A stretch of DNA of 64,000 nt, taken from assembly GCF_007625075.1 (NCBI RefSeq), contig NZ_QMIE01000008.1:114877-178876 (forward strand), written 5' to 3'. Each line of letters starts with the position of its first letter. Position 1 is the first letter of the stretch. The DNA comes from Oceanidesulfovibrio indonesiensis (GTDB lineage: Bacteria > Desulfobacterota > Desulfovibrionia > Desulfovibrionales > Desulfovibrionaceae). The notes under the pieces were generated by a model. It did no database searches, was not told the origin of the DNA, and saw only the letters and a list, made by a program, of their open reading frames with translations. The position numbers and the translations under genes are program-made. Positions 42,931-52,169 of the stretch are shown in pieces.

Positions 42931-43896
42931 GTGGCTCAGACCAACATTTTACTCGAATCGGGAACCAACGAGCTCGAGATTGTCGAATTCTACCTGGAGG
43001 AAGAAGCGCCTCCCGGCGAGGAGAAAGCGTACCGCGGCTATTACGGCGTAAACGTCGCCAAGGTCCTCGAGATCATCCGCCAGCCCAAGATTACGGAGAT
43101 GCCGGAGGTCAACCACCCTTCGGTGCTCGGTGCGTTCAACCAGCGCTCCAATATCATTCCGCTCGTGGACCTGGCCATGTGGCTGGGCAAGGACCGACGG
43201 CGCAACGAAGAGCCCAAGGTAATCGTCACGGAATTCAACAACGTGACCACGGCGTTTCTCGTCTCCGGCGTCACGCGCATCCACCGCATCAGCTGGGAAG
43301 AGGTGGAGCCGCCAAACGCGTACGTGGCGTCCATGTCCAACAACTCCATCACCGGCGTGGTCAAGCTGGAGAACCGCATCGTCTTCATCCTGGACCTGGA
43401 GAAAATCGTGGCCGATCTGAACCCGGGCCTGGCCATGCGCCTGGACGATGCCGTGGACTGGACTTCGACCGAGACTTACCGCGCCGTCGTGGCCGACGAC
43501 TCCACCCTGATCCGCGAGATGCTCAAGGATCTGCTGGAAAAGGCCGGCTTCGTGGTCACCACCTTCAATAATGGCCGCGACGCCTGGGAAGCGCTCGAAG
43601 AACTGAAGAGCAAAGCGGAAGTCGAGGAACGCCCCATCAGTGATTTCGTCCATGTGGTCGTCTCGGATATCGAGATGCCGGCCATGGACGGCCACAACCT
43701 CACCAAGCGCATCAAGGAAGACCTCACCCTGCGCGAGCTGCCCGTGATCCTCTTTTCCTCCCTCATCACGGACAAGCTCCGCCACAAAGGAGACTCCGTT
43801 GGTGCGGACGACCAGATATCCAAGCCCGAGGTCACGCAGCTGGCTCAGCGCGCCAAGGTGCTCATCGAGCAGAAATCCGGAGCGACAGCGGACTGA
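42931..43896 (+). CDS. cheV: Chemotaxis coupling protein CheV (CheW-receiver fusion)
   Basis: A 321-residue protein. A CheW domain (about 10-165; YYGVNVAKVLEIIRQPKITEMPEVNHPSVLGAFNQRSNIIPLVDL) is fused to a receiver domain (about 180-315) with the acidic pocket ADDS, phospho-acceptor Asp in VVVSDIEMPAMDG and a conserved Lys near the end (ISKPE). CheV links receptors to CheA and tunes adaptation. The start is GTG 42931 with GGGAGG five bases upstream. Confidence 0.94.
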   Translation: MAQTNILLESGTNELEIVEFYLEEEAPPGEEKAYRGYYGVNVAKVLEIIRQPKITEMPEVNHPSVLGAFNQRSNIIPLVDLAMWLGKDRRRNEEPKVIVTEFNNVTTAFLVSGVTRIHRISWEEVEPPNAYVASMSNNSITGVVKLENRIVFILDLEKIVADLNPGLAMRLDDAVDWTSTETYRAVVADDSTLIREMLKDLLEKAGFVVTTFNNGRDAWEALEELKSKAEVEERPISDFVHVVVSDIEMPAMDGHNLTKRIKEDLTLRELPVILFSSLITDKLRHKGDSVGADDQISKPEVTQLAQRAKVLIEQKSGATAD

Positions 43897-43976
43897 GGTC
43901 ATATTACCGAGACCACAACATGGTATAACAATCTGCTCCAAGTATAAGCGCTGGATACGGAATCCCGGAGGACTGT

Positions 43977-44018
43977 ATGGAGCAGCCTGTCCAGGTCGGC
44001 GTTGTAGGAGACGGATAG
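43977..44018 (+). other. Possible 13-codon leader peptide or gene remnant
   Basis: GGAGG lies five bases before ATG 43977, which opens a frame reading MEQPVQVGVVGDG then TAG. The good ribosome site with an immediate stop suggests a leader peptide for the secreted protein gene downstream or a decayed gene start. The rest of the 280-base gap after cheV shows nothing else. Confidence 0.2.
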
Positions 44019-44176
44019 TTCACGGTTCGAGACTGAGCTTTCGGACAGGTGGATTCCTGATTATGCGCAGGTTGCGTTCACAATTCATCGATGCCTTCCC
44101 AAGCATGGCGGACAGGGCGACTCTGCAAGGAAGCGGAAAACGAGGTGGGGATGAAACGGGTTCACCGAGGAGTCGC

Positions 44177-45796
44177 ATGAAGTCACGTCTGGCAATACTT
44201 CTCTCCATCATGACTCTGACCGCGGCAGTGCTCTGGACCTCTACCGTCCTGGCCGCAACTTGCGCGGATATTCTGAAGAACGGCCGTCGCTTCGACGCCG
44301 TGGTCACGGCATCCAGTGGAAGATTGCTTTCCCGCGGACCGTTCGCTGTCACCGAGATCCGTACGGGCAACGAGGGGGAGCTCGTGTTTTCTGCTGCTTA
44401 TACGCCGGAAAGCGCAGCCCCCATGCAACTGAGCGGCCTGGTGCGTGACGGCAAGGTTTCCATGATCGTGGACGACAGCGTGTTGCCGGAAGACACGGGC
44501 CATCCGGCCTGGTTGGGCGGCTGCTCGGAAACCGGCATCACCGGGCGCATCGGTGGCGATGAGCGGTTCGAGCTCCTGCCCATAACGACAACCGATAGCG
44601 AGCCGGCGGAGGACAACGCCAAGGCCACGCAACCCGCCAGGGACAAAGACTACTGGCCGGCCGCCGCGGAAGCACCCATCATCATACCGGAACCCGAAGA
44701 CATCTTGCCGCCGGAGTCCAATGCGAGCGAGCAGCACGGAGTCGATACGCTGCCGGAATTGCCGCGCCCCGATGCCGACAACGAAACAGGCCTCGCGACG
44801 GGTGAGGACGAAGACCCCGTGGCCCGGGCCCTGCGCGAGCTTGCCGCAGAGAGCAACGCAACCACGTCCGCCGAACCGTCTCCCCATGCGGACGGCTACG
44901 CCATTCGCAACGAAACGACACCGGATGCCGAGGGCAAGGATCTTGCGGACTCCGGGGCAAACGCGACTTTCGACATGGCCGAAGCAGACTGCCGGTACCT
45001 GCCGCGCTTCGTGTTTCAGGACGAGTTCCCGAGCATGAGGCTCTCGCCCATCCACTCCACCTCGGCGGACATTCCGGGCGAGGGGCGCGTGTGCTTCCTG
45101 ACCCTGCAGGCTGGTGAAGGGAGCGAGGCTGATGTGGATTTTGCTTTTTACACGGGCGCGGGACCATTGGCCATCATGCGCGGGCCGGGCATCCCGGTCA
45201 CGGTCCGCGGCCTGAGCCTGCGGGATCTGAGCGGCGACAATGCGCCCGAGGTCATCGCCGTGATGCAACGCACGGACGGCGGCTACGAGAACCGCGTCTA
45301 CTGGTCGGAAAAGAAGGCCAAGGGCTTCGTGTGGGTGGATGATCCGGCGGTGAACCGCCACGTGTCCGGAGAATCCTCGGTGGACGGGGTCATCGCAATC
45401 ATCACCGGCGAAAAGATCTCCACAGTCTCGGCCGGAAACAATGACGCCGTGTCGTCAGAATCCCAGTACTCCGCGCCGCGGGAGCAATCCTTGACGCCCG
45501 AGCCCATTCAGCGCGAGCGCGCCACGCCGCCGAGCTGGGTACAGGCAGGGGACTTCCGCGTGGGCGATGTTATGGACCTGACCGGCCGGTTCGCGCGCGC
45601 CCCCGGAGGCCTGCTGTTCAACACGCACGGCAGCGTGCTCGACACAGTCTACGTGGTGGATGCCATGCCGCCGGACGACGAGGCGCGGCTCGGCGAACTC
45701 ACCCGCCGTGACAGCCGCATCGCCGCCGAGGTCATGCAGCTGGAAACGCGCGAGGGCAAGCGCGTGGTGCGCATCCAGGTGCTGCAGGTGCAGTAA
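44177..45796 (+). CDS. Secreted protein of unknown function
   Basis: A 539-residue protein starting at ATG 44177 (GAGGAG five bases upstream). The signal peptide is MKSRLAILLSIMTLTAAVLW with cleavage near TVLAA. A first beta-rich domain (about 25-125), a long acidic low-complexity linker rich in Glu, Pro, Ala and Asn (about 130-260), and a second beta-rich domain with the integrin-like phrase LRDLSGDNAPEVIAVMQRTDGGYENRVYW precede a C-terminal domain (about 445-539). The DLSGDNAPEV pattern suggests an FG-GAP/VCBS-like calcium-binding unit (weak). No homologue is recognised. Confidence 0.75.
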   Translation: MKSRLAILLSIMTLTAAVLWTSTVLAATCADILKNGRRFDAVVTASSGRLLSRGPFAVTEIRTGNEGELVFSAAYTPESAAPMQLSGLVRDGKVSMIVDDSVLPEDTGHPAWLGGCSETGITGRIGGDERFELLPITTTDSEPAEDNAKATQPARDKDYWPAAAEAPIIIPEPEDILPPESNASEQHGVDTLPELPRPDADNETGLATGEDEDPVARALRELAAESNATTSAEPSPHADGYAIRNETTPDAEGKDLADSGANATFDMAEADCRYLPRFVFQDEFPSMRLSPIHSTSADIPGEGRVCFLTLQAGEGSEADVDFAFYTGAGPLAIMRGPGIPVTVRGLSLRDLSGDNAPEVIAVMQRTDGGYENRVYWSEKKAKGFVWVDDPAVNRHVSGESSVDGVIAIITGEKISTVSAGNNDAVSSESQYSAPREQSLTPEPIQRERATPPSWVQAGDFRVGDVMDLTGRFARAPGGLLFNTHGSVLDTVYVVDAMPPDDEARLGELTRRDSRIAAEVMQLETREGKRVVRIQVLQVQ

Positions 45797-45903
45797 CCGA
45801 GGGCTTTGCCCCTTGAAATTCCCACCAGCACCGCTCCCTGAACCCAGTAATGGGGCCCGGGACCAATGGTCCCCGACCGCAGGAGGCATCCTTCCCAACC
45901 ATG

Positions 45904-45937
45904 AAAAAAGCCCCCGCCGTGAGGCAGGGGCTTTTCT
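45904..45937. terminator. Bidirectional terminator between the secreted protein and fumarase genes
   Basis: AAAAAGCCCCCGCC and GGCAGGGGCTTTTC form a stem with one bulge and a GTGA tetraloop, flanked by A on the left and T on the right. It can end transcription from both converging genes. Confidence 0.8.
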
Positions 45938-45961
45938 TATCTGCATGAATTACAACGAAGC

Positions 45962-46501
45962 TCAGCGCTTGGCCGTCACGTAGAGCTCGCCGCCGTGACT
46001 GTCGTTGATCACGGTGACAGGGAACTCGTCCACGGTGAGTGCGCGGATGGCCTCGGGCCCGAGGTCCTCGTACGCAACGATTTCGGCCGCCTTGATCTTC
46101 TGCGAGAGCAGCGCGCCAGCGCCGCCGGTGGCGCCGAAGTACACGGCGGTATTGTCTTTCAGCGCCTGCTTGACTTCGTCGTTGCGGCGTCCCTTGCCGA
46201 TGGATGCCTTGAGCCCCAGGGAGTGGAGCCGCGGCGCGTAGGCGTCCATGCGGTAGCTCGTGGTGGGGCCTGCCGAGCCGATGGGCCGTCCGGGCGGCGG
46301 GGGGGTGGGCCCAACGTAATAAACAATGGCCCCCTTGAGGTCGAAGGGCAGCTCCTCGCCGCGGTCCAGAGCGTCCACAAGGCGTTTGTGCGCAGCATCG
46401 CGGGCGGTGTAGATGGTGCCGGAGATGAAAACGACATCGCCGCTTTTGAGCTGCGTCACGTCCTCGTCCGTAAGCGGGGTGGTGAGGTGGTACTCGGCCA
46501 T
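45962..46501 (-). CDS. fumB: Class I fumarase, beta (C-terminal) subunit
   Basis: A 179-residue subunit equivalent to the C-terminal domain of iron-sulfur fumarases (TtdB-like). LKSGDVVFISGTIYTARDAAHKRLVDALDRGEELPFDLKGAIVYYVGPTP and PIGSAGPTTSYRMD are family marks. With the alpha subunit it interconverts fumarate and malate. The start is ATG 46501, overlapping the alpha-subunit stop by one base; the longer frame to 46537 is less likely. Confidence 0.94.
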   Translation of the reverse strand: MAEYHLTTPLTDEDVTQLKSGDVVFISGTIYTARDAAHKRLVDALDRGEELPFDLKGAIVYYVGPTPPPPGRPIGSAGPTTSYRMDAYAPRLHSLGLKASIGKGRRNDEVKQALKDNTAVYFGATGGAGALLSQKIKAAEIVAYEDLGPEAIRALTVDEFPVTVINDSHGGELYVTAKR

Positions 46502-47337
46502 CAGAGGGTCACCTCCTTGTGCCGCGCGGAATGGCACTGGATGTTCACGGCCAGTGGAAGGCTGGCCAGGTGGACAGGAGCCATGGCGATCTTCACGGCC
46601 AGGCAGGTGGTCTTGCCGCCCAGGCCCATGGGGCCGATGCCCAGATCGTTAATCAGCCCGAGCAGCTCATTTTCCTTGGCTGCGATTTCAGGATCGGGGT
46701 GGGTATCGTCCAGCTCGCGGAGCAGCGCCTTCTTGGAGAGGATGGCGGCGTTCTCGAAGGTGCCGCCGATGCCGATGCCAACGAGGATTGGCGGGCAGGG
46801 GTTGGGGCCTGCCTCGGCTACGCGGTCCAGGATGAAGTTCTTGATGCCCTCAAAGCCCTGAGAGGGGGCGAGCATGGTCACGCGAGACATGTTTTCGCTG
46901 CCGCCGCCCTTGGCCATGAAGGAGATCTTCAGGGATTCGCCCGGCACGAGGTCGAAGTGGATGATGGCCGGGGTATTGTCGCCGGTGTTGGCGCGGGTGA
47001 AGGGGTCGCAGGCGGACTTGCGCAGGAAGCCCTCGGCATAGCCCTTGCGCACGCCCTCATTGATGGCGTCGCGAATGCCGCCTTCCACCACGAGGTTTTC
47101 GCCCACCTCCACGAAGAGCACGGCCAGGCCGGTGTCCTGGCACAGGGGCAGGCCGGATTCCTCGGCCAGGTCCGCGTTCTCCAGAAGCTGGCGGAACACT
47201 TCCCTGGCCACGGGGTTGTCCTCGTTGGCCTGGGCCGCCTCGAAGGCGCGGCGAACGTCGGCCGGGAGGTATCGGTTGGCGTCGATGCACAGCTTGGCCA
47301 CGGCGTCGACGACCGTATCACGCTGGATAGTACGCAT
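46501..47337 (-). CDS. fumA: Class I fumarase, alpha (N-terminal) subunit
   Basis: A 278-residue subunit carrying the three Cys ligands of the [4Fe-4S] cluster, in LPLCQDTG, PNPCPPI and NIQCHSARH. FMAKGGGSENMSR is a further signature. It follows frdB by nine bases, so fumarase and fumarate reductase are made together: malate is dehydrated to fumarate, which the reductase converts to succinate (or the reverse). Confidence 0.95.
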   Translation of the reverse strand: MRTIQRDTVVDAVAKLCIDANRYLPADVRRAFEAAQANEDNPVAREVFRQLLENADLAEESGLPLCQDTGLAVLFVEVGENLVVEGGIRDAINEGVRKGYAEGFLRKSACDPFTRANTGDNTPAIIHFDLVPGESLKISFMAKGGGSENMSRVTMLAPSQGFEGIKNFILDRVAEAGPNPCPPILVGIGIGGTFENAAILSKKALLRELDDTHPDPEIAAKENELLGLINDLGIGPMGLGGKTTCLAVKIAMAPVHLASLPLAVNIQCHSARHKEVTL

Positions 47338-47346
47338 CCATACCTC

Positions 47347-48099
47347 CTAAGGAAGTTGCGGGTTCTTGGGACCCTTGCGGCCAATGGCTGTGAGGGCCGC
47401 CTTGCGGCGCAGGTAGCCGAGCTGATCCTGCAGGGGCAGCTCCTTGGGGCAGACGTCCTCGCAGGCGAGCAGGCCCATGCAGCCGAAGATGCCCTGGTCA
47501 TTGCCGATGACCTCGAAATACTCGGCGTCGGTCCGTTTGTCGCGCGGGTCGATGATGAAACGGGCAAGACGATTCAGCGAGACGGCGCCGAGGAAGTCCT
47601 GGCGCATGCGGGCCGTGCCGCAGGCCGCCACGCAGCAGCCGCATTCGATGCAGCGGTCCAGCTCGTAGATGGCGTTGGCCACGTCGTTTTCCATGCGCTC
47701 TTCCTGCTCATTCGGGTCGAAGTCCAGGTCCGTGTGAATCCAGGACTCCACGCGCTGGTACATCTCGCGGAACCAGGTGCCGGTGTCTACGGAAAGGTCG
47801 CCCACCAACTTGAAGAACGGCAGCGGCAGCAGGGTGATCTCCGAAGGGTAGTCGGCGGTCTTGGTGTGGCAGGCCAGGGTGGGCCGGCCGTTGACGACCA
47901 TGGCGCAGGAGCCGCACACGCCGGCGCGGCAGCAGAAGTCGAACTGCAGGGATGCGTCCTGTTCCTCACGAATGCGGTTGAGCGCGATGAACAGGGTCAT
48001 GGACTCGGTTTCGTCCAAAACGAAGGTGTCCATGTGCGGCGCATCGGCAGGGTCCTGCGGGTTGTAGCGGAAGACTTTGAATGTGAGCGTTCTGGCCAT
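47347..48099 (-). CDS. frdB: Fumarate reductase iron-sulfur subunit
   Basis: A 250-residue subunit with three clusters: [2Fe-2S] in CCRAGVCGSCAMVVNGRPTLAC, [4Fe-4S] in CIECGCCVAACG, and [3Fe-4S] in CMGLLACEDVCPKELP. It passes electrons between the heme subunit and the flavin. There are two bases between the frdA stop and its start. Confidence 0.96.
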   Translation of the reverse strand: MARTLTFKVFRYNPQDPADAPHMDTFVLDETESMTLFIALNRIREEQDASLQFDFCCRAGVCGSCAMVVNGRPTLACHTKTADYPSEITLLPLPFFKLVGDLSVDTGTWFREMYQRVESWIHTDLDFDPNEQEERMENDVANAIYELDRCIECGCCVAACGTARMRQDFLGAVSLNRLARFIIDPRDKRTDAEYFEVIGNDQGIFGCMGLLACEDVCPKELPLQDQLGYLRRKAALTAIGRKGPKNPQLP

Positions 48100-48101
48100 G
48101 G

Positions 48102-49940
48102 CTACTTTTCCTCTTTCGCTGCATCACGGGGGATGATCTTGCCGCCTCCGTAGCCGCGTTCGCCAGGAGGTATCGTATAGACAGGGGAGGCTTCCTCATA
48201 GGTCAGGTTGGGCAGGGATGCGCCATCCTTCCACGTGGCGAGGGTGCGGGAGAGCCAGTCGCGGTCGTTGCGCTCCGGGAAATCCTCGCGAGTGTGTGAG
48301 CCGCGGCTTTCGGTGCGCAAGAGCGCGCCGTAGGTCACACACAGGGCGAGACGGACCATGCCGGGCATTTTCAGCGCCAGGGCCAGCTCCGGATTTGCGC
48401 CCACGCCGCTGGTCTTCAGGCCGATCCTGTTGGCGCGCTCGTGGATCTCCTGCAACTCGCCCACGCCGCGCTCCAGGTCGTCGCCGTTGCGGTATATGCC
48501 GGCCGCGTATTCGAGCACGTCGAACATGGCCTCGCGCACGTCAAAAACGTTCTCGCTGCCGTTCTCGCCGTTGATGAGCGCTTCGATGCGTTCCTGGTCC
48601 CTGGCCACCTGGTCACGCACCACGCCTGTAGGGAAGCTGACTTCGCTGCCTTTGAGGTACTCGACGATCTTCTGACCAACGATGCCGCCGGCAACGACGG
48701 TCTCTGCCAGGGAGTTGCCGCCCAGGCGGTTGAAGCCGTGCATGTCCCAGCAGGCAGCCTCTCCGGCGGAGAAAAGGCCGGTCAGGCCGTAAGCGTGGCC
48801 GTCCCTGTTGGTGCGCACGCCGCCCATGGAATAGTGCTGTGTGGGGCGTACGGGAATGAGGGCGTTTACGGGGTCGATTCCCAGGAAGTATTGGCATATC
48901 TCGTCCACCTCGCGCAGCTTGGTGCGGATGTGCTTCTCGCCCAGGTGGCGGATGTCCAGCCAGAGGTGGTCGCCGTAGGGTGTGGAAACGCCCTTGCCCT
49001 TGCGCATGTGTTCGGTCATCCGGCGGGAAACCACGTCGCGGGAGGCTAGCTCGGCCTTCTCCGGCTCGTAGTCGGGCATGAAGCGGTGGAGGTCCTTGTC
49101 CAGCAGAGTTCCGCCGTCGCCGCGGCAGCCTTCGGTCACCAGGATGTCGGTGGGTACGATGCCGGTGGGGTGGAACTGGACGGCCTCCATGTTGCCCAGG
49201 GGCACCATGCCGGTGTCCAGGGCCGCGATGTGCGCGCCGCCGTCGTTGATGACGGCGTTGGTGGAGTTTCTGTAGATGCGGCCGAATCCGCCCGAGGCGA
49301 TGAGGGTGGCGCGGGCCAGGTAGACGACCAGCTCGCCGGTGCGCAGGGAGCGGGCCACGGCTCCCAGGCAGTTTTCGCCGTCGTGGATCAGGCTGATGAC
49401 CTCGGTGCGGTCGTGGACCTGCACGCCCAGCTGGGCGGCGCGGTTGTCCATGGTGTAGAGCACTGAGTGGCCGGTGCCGTCCGAAGCGTAGCAGGTGCGC
49501 CACTTGGCCGTGCCGCCGAAGGCGCGGGCGTGGATGAGGCCGCGGTTCTCCTCAAGCTCTTCCTTCTCAAAGGGCTTGCCGCCCTTGTAGTAGGTGTGCA
49601 CGCCGGGCTCGACGCGGTTCCACGGCACGCCCCAGTGGGCAAGACGGCGCATCTCCACCGGCGCGGTCTCGGCGAAGAGCCAGGCGACATCCTGGTCGCA
49701 GCCCCAGTCCGAGCCTTTGACGGTGTCCTGGAAATGGACGTCCGGGCAGTCGCCTTCGCCCATGGCGCAGTTGCCGAGGGCAGCCTGCATGCCGCCCTGG
49801 GCGCAGCAGGAGTGGGAGCGACGGGCGGGAACCAGGGAGAGGCAGATGACCTCGAACCCGGCGCCGGCGGCCTCCACGGCGCAGCGTTCGCCGGCCAGAC
49901 CCGCGCCGATGCACAGCAGATCGGTGTAGAGTGTCAGCAT
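48102..49940 (-). CDS. frdA: Fumarate reductase flavoprotein subunit
   Basis: A 612-residue flavoprotein. The FAD domain starts with LLCIGAGLAGERCAVEAAGAG, and the covalent flavin His is expected in RRSHSCCAQGGMQAALGN. The catalytic region includes QFHPTG, and the C-terminal part has ALCVTYGALLRTESRGSHTREDFPERND. It resembles Wolinella-type quinol:fumarate reductase, with the frdC-frdA-frdB gene order supporting that class. Direction (fumarate reduction or succinate oxidation) cannot be read from sequence. Confidence 0.95.
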   Translation of the reverse strand: MLTLYTDLLCIGAGLAGERCAVEAAGAGFEVICLSLVPARRSHSCCAQGGMQAALGNCAMGEGDCPDVHFQDTVKGSDWGCDQDVAWLFAETAPVEMRRLAHWGVPWNRVEPGVHTYYKGGKPFEKEELEENRGLIHARAFGGTAKWRTCYASDGTGHSVLYTMDNRAAQLGVQVHDRTEVISLIHDGENCLGAVARSLRTGELVVYLARATLIASGGFGRIYRNSTNAVINDGGAHIAALDTGMVPLGNMEAVQFHPTGIVPTDILVTEGCRGDGGTLLDKDLHRFMPDYEPEKAELASRDVVSRRMTEHMRKGKGVSTPYGDHLWLDIRHLGEKHIRTKLREVDEICQYFLGIDPVNALIPVRPTQHYSMGGVRTNRDGHAYGLTGLFSAGEAACWDMHGFNRLGGNSLAETVVAGGIVGQKIVEYLKGSEVSFPTGVVRDQVARDQERIEALINGENGSENVFDVREAMFDVLEYAAGIYRNGDDLERGVGELQEIHERANRIGLKTSGVGANPELALALKMPGMVRLALCVTYGALLRTESRGSHTREDFPERNDRDWLSRTLATWKDGASLPNLTYEEASPVYTIPPGERGYGGGKIIPRDAAKEEK

Positions 49941-49950
49941 GGGGATCTCC

Positions 49951-50619
49951 TTAGCCAGCGGCCGGCGAGAGGGTGAGGAAGCGGATCAGCGTGACGAAGC
50001 CGATGACCAGGAAAGCGATGAGCAGCCCGCGCTCGATCTTCTTGCCGTTGGACCGATTGCCGCGTTTGATGAACCCCCACTTCACGCCGATGCGGTAGAA
50101 TCCGATGGAGACGTGCAGTTCCACGAGAGGCAGCAGAACAAGGTAAAACAGGAGCCAGGGCCAGTGCTGGATGCGCGCGGCGCTCTTGGCGGCGGTGATG
50201 GGCAGGTCCGTAAGCACGACCCACATGTGCGCGGCGCCCATGATGAGGATGATCATTGCGGAGACGGCCTGGATGACCCACAGCCAAGTATCCCCATGGT
50301 GCAGCATGCGCGAGTGCTTGACGAAGACTTTCTGCTGGTCGAGCCGGAATGGCACCTTGCGAGCAGCGAGGACGAAGTGGACGAGGAAAAGGAACCCGAT
50401 GATAGGGCCGCCGACCTGAGCGAGACCGTTCCGTTCGAAGAAATCGGCGATGGCGTTCATTGCGCCAGGGCCGATGATCACGCTCGAGACGAGGATCATG
50501 TGGGACCACATGAAGAGGATGAGAAAGGCGCCGGTGAGCATCTGGGCCCAATCCATATAGGCCGCAGTCTTGCTCGATACCTTCGCAGGCATGGCGCTGT
50601 CCATCGCTGTGTGAGCCAT
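49951..50619 (-). CDS. frdC: Fumarate reductase diheme cytochrome b subunit
   Basis: A 222-residue membrane anchor with five hydrophobic helices. Histidines in MWSHMI, FLVHFV, GAAHMWV and LVELHVSI are placed as the four axial ligands of two b hemes in Wolinella FrdC. It exchanges electrons with menaquinone. It is the first gene of frdCAB-fumAB. Confidence 0.92.
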   Translation of the reverse strand: MAHTAMDSAMPAKVSSKTAAYMDWAQMLTGAFLILFMWSHMILVSSVIIGPGAMNAIADFFERNGLAQVGGPIIGFLFLVHFVLAARKVPFRLDQQKVFVKHSRMLHHGDTWLWVIQAVSAMIILIMGAAHMWVVLTDLPITAAKSAARIQHWPWLLFYLVLLPLVELHVSIGFYRIGVKWGFIKRGNRSNGKKIERGLLIAFLVIGFVTLIRFLTLSPAAG

Positions 50620-50884
50620 GAGGCTACCTCCAGTGCAACAGTTTCGACATCATATGGGCATCGTTAACGTGATAGCATTGGAACGAAACATCGCGCAGGA
50701 GCACGCCCGGACGTTTGTCCAGAAAAGTAGACAAATCGGCGCACTGAATACTTGATGATACAAAAGAACGAATGACACGAAGTCCGGGAAGGATGTAAAC
50801 TAAACGCGTCTCCATGTCCATTGATCATACCTGGCCGGTGCTGTTAGGCGCCAGATCCGGCGCCTTGTGAAAAGGAGAACCGTA

Positions 50885-51157
50885 ATGAAAACAAAAGATT
50901 CCACACACCTCCACAAAGCGAGCGCCATGCGGGAGATGGCCGAGAAGGCCGAACAGTGGGAAGCTGGGGATTCCGGGCTGGACGAGGCCGAGCTCAAAGC
51001 CCGCATCGAATCCGTGGATGCGGAGGGGGCAATGCCGGAACCGCTCGCTTCGGCCCTTGGCGCGCTCTCCGGGGGCCTGCGCGCCGGCTACGACGCCATT
51101 CACGGCAACGCCCCGGAACCGGAAGTCGGAGAATCCGGCGAGGCCGAAGACGCGTGA
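50885..51157 (+). CDS. Small unknown acidic protein, 90 residues
   Basis: A soluble, helical, acidic protein (MKTKDSTHLHKASAMREMAEKAEQW... ending GESGEAEDA). No motif is recognised. A good ribosome site (AAGGAG, eight bases before ATG 50885) supports it. It diverges from frdC; the 265-base gap between them has a GGCGCC/GGCGCC hairpin near its right end but no promoter I trust. Confidence 0.6.
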   Translation: MKTKDSTHLHKASAMREMAEKAEQWEAGDSGLDEAELKARIESVDAEGAMPEPLASALGALSGGLRAGYDAIHGNAPEPEVGESGEAEDA

Positions 51158-51232
51158 GCCGCCGGGTGCGGGCCGGGAATGCGAGGGCGCCTCGAAATTC
51201 CGATCCAGGGTGTTCCTGGCGAGGATCGCGGC

Positions 51233-52012
51233 TCAGTCGTCGACTTCGATGGACAGGCCCACCGGGCAGTGGTCCGAGCCCAGCACGTCTGTGGCGTGCC
51301 AACAATCCTTCACGCGGTTGGCCAGGTCCTCGGTCACGAAGAAGTAGTCGATGCGCCACCCCACGTTGCGCTCGCGCGCGTTGCGCCACGGCGCCCACCA
51401 CGTGTAATGGCCCGGGCCGTCGTTGAACATCCGGAAGCAGTCCACCCAGCCCCGGGCGATGAACTTGTCCAGCCACTCGCGCTCCACCGGCAGAAAGCCG
51501 GAGGTCTTTTCGTTGCGGTCCGGATGGGCCAGATCGATCGGCGTATGCGCCGTGTTCACGTCTCCGCATAAAACGATCGGCTTGGATTTCCGCAGAGTTT
51601 CGGCATATTCCAGAAAGGCGTCATAGTACTCCAGCTTGAACCTGAGTCGCTCCTCGTCCTTCTGGCCGTTGGGAAAGTAGACGCCTACGGCGTAGAAAGC
51701 CGGATACTCCAGGAGCACGAGCCGGCCCTCGCCCTGGAACCGCTCGTCCGGCAGCCCGGTGGAGACCGAAAGCGGCGGCTTGCGATGCAGCGCGGCCACG
51801 CCAGAATAGCCTTTCTTGACCCGCGCCGGATTCCAGATGCCGGTGTAGCCAACCGGGTGGCGCGACTCCTCGTCCAGCTGTTCGGGCAATGTCTTGATTT
51901 CCTGCAGAAAGACCGCGTCAGCATCCGAATCGGCGAGCCAGTCGGCAAAGCCCTTTTTCCAGATGGCGCGGTAGCCGTTCACGTTCCAGGAGTAGAATTT
52001 CCAGATGGCCAT
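51233..52012 (-). CDS. xth: Exodeoxyribonuclease III
   Basis: A 259-residue endonuclease/exonuclease/phosphatase-family enzyme for base-excision repair. Conserved parts are FYSWNVNGYRA, FLQEIKT, VLCGDVNTAHTPID, the loop TSGFLPVEREW, VGWRIDYFFV and the catalytic SDHCPVGL. It cleaves at abasic sites and removes 3'-blocking groups. Confidence 0.96.
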   Translation of the reverse strand: MAIWKFYSWNVNGYRAIWKKGFADWLADSDADAVFLQEIKTLPEQLDEESRHPVGYTGIWNPARVKKGYSGVAALHRKPPLSVSTGLPDERFQGEGRLVLLEYPAFYAVGVYFPNGQKDEERLRFKLEYYDAFLEYAETLRKSKPIVLCGDVNTAHTPIDLAHPDRNEKTSGFLPVEREWLDKFIARGWVDCFRMFNDGPGHYTWWAPWRNARERNVGWRIDYFFVTEDLANRVKDCWHATDVLGSDHCPVGLSIEVDD

Positions 52013-52096
52013 GCCCCTTTGTACAGACTGACGCGTGCGGACGCCAGCCCTGAGGGCGAAAGGCTTGGTGCGGAGTCGACCCTCGAAAAGGAAGAC

Positions 52097-52123
52097 GGGC
52101 CGCCGAAACCGTTCCGGCGGCCC
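52097..52123 (-). terminator. Terminator after the iron-sulfur protein gene
   Basis: GGGCCGCCG (52097-52105) pairs perfectly with CGGCGGCCC (52115-52123). On the minus strand it is followed by GTCTTCCTTTT. It lies about 47 bases beyond the stop of the gene at 52170. Confidence 0.6.
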
Positions 52124-52169
52124 ATCTTCAGGCGGAAGGAGGTGAGGCTCACTCTCTACATGGAGATGG

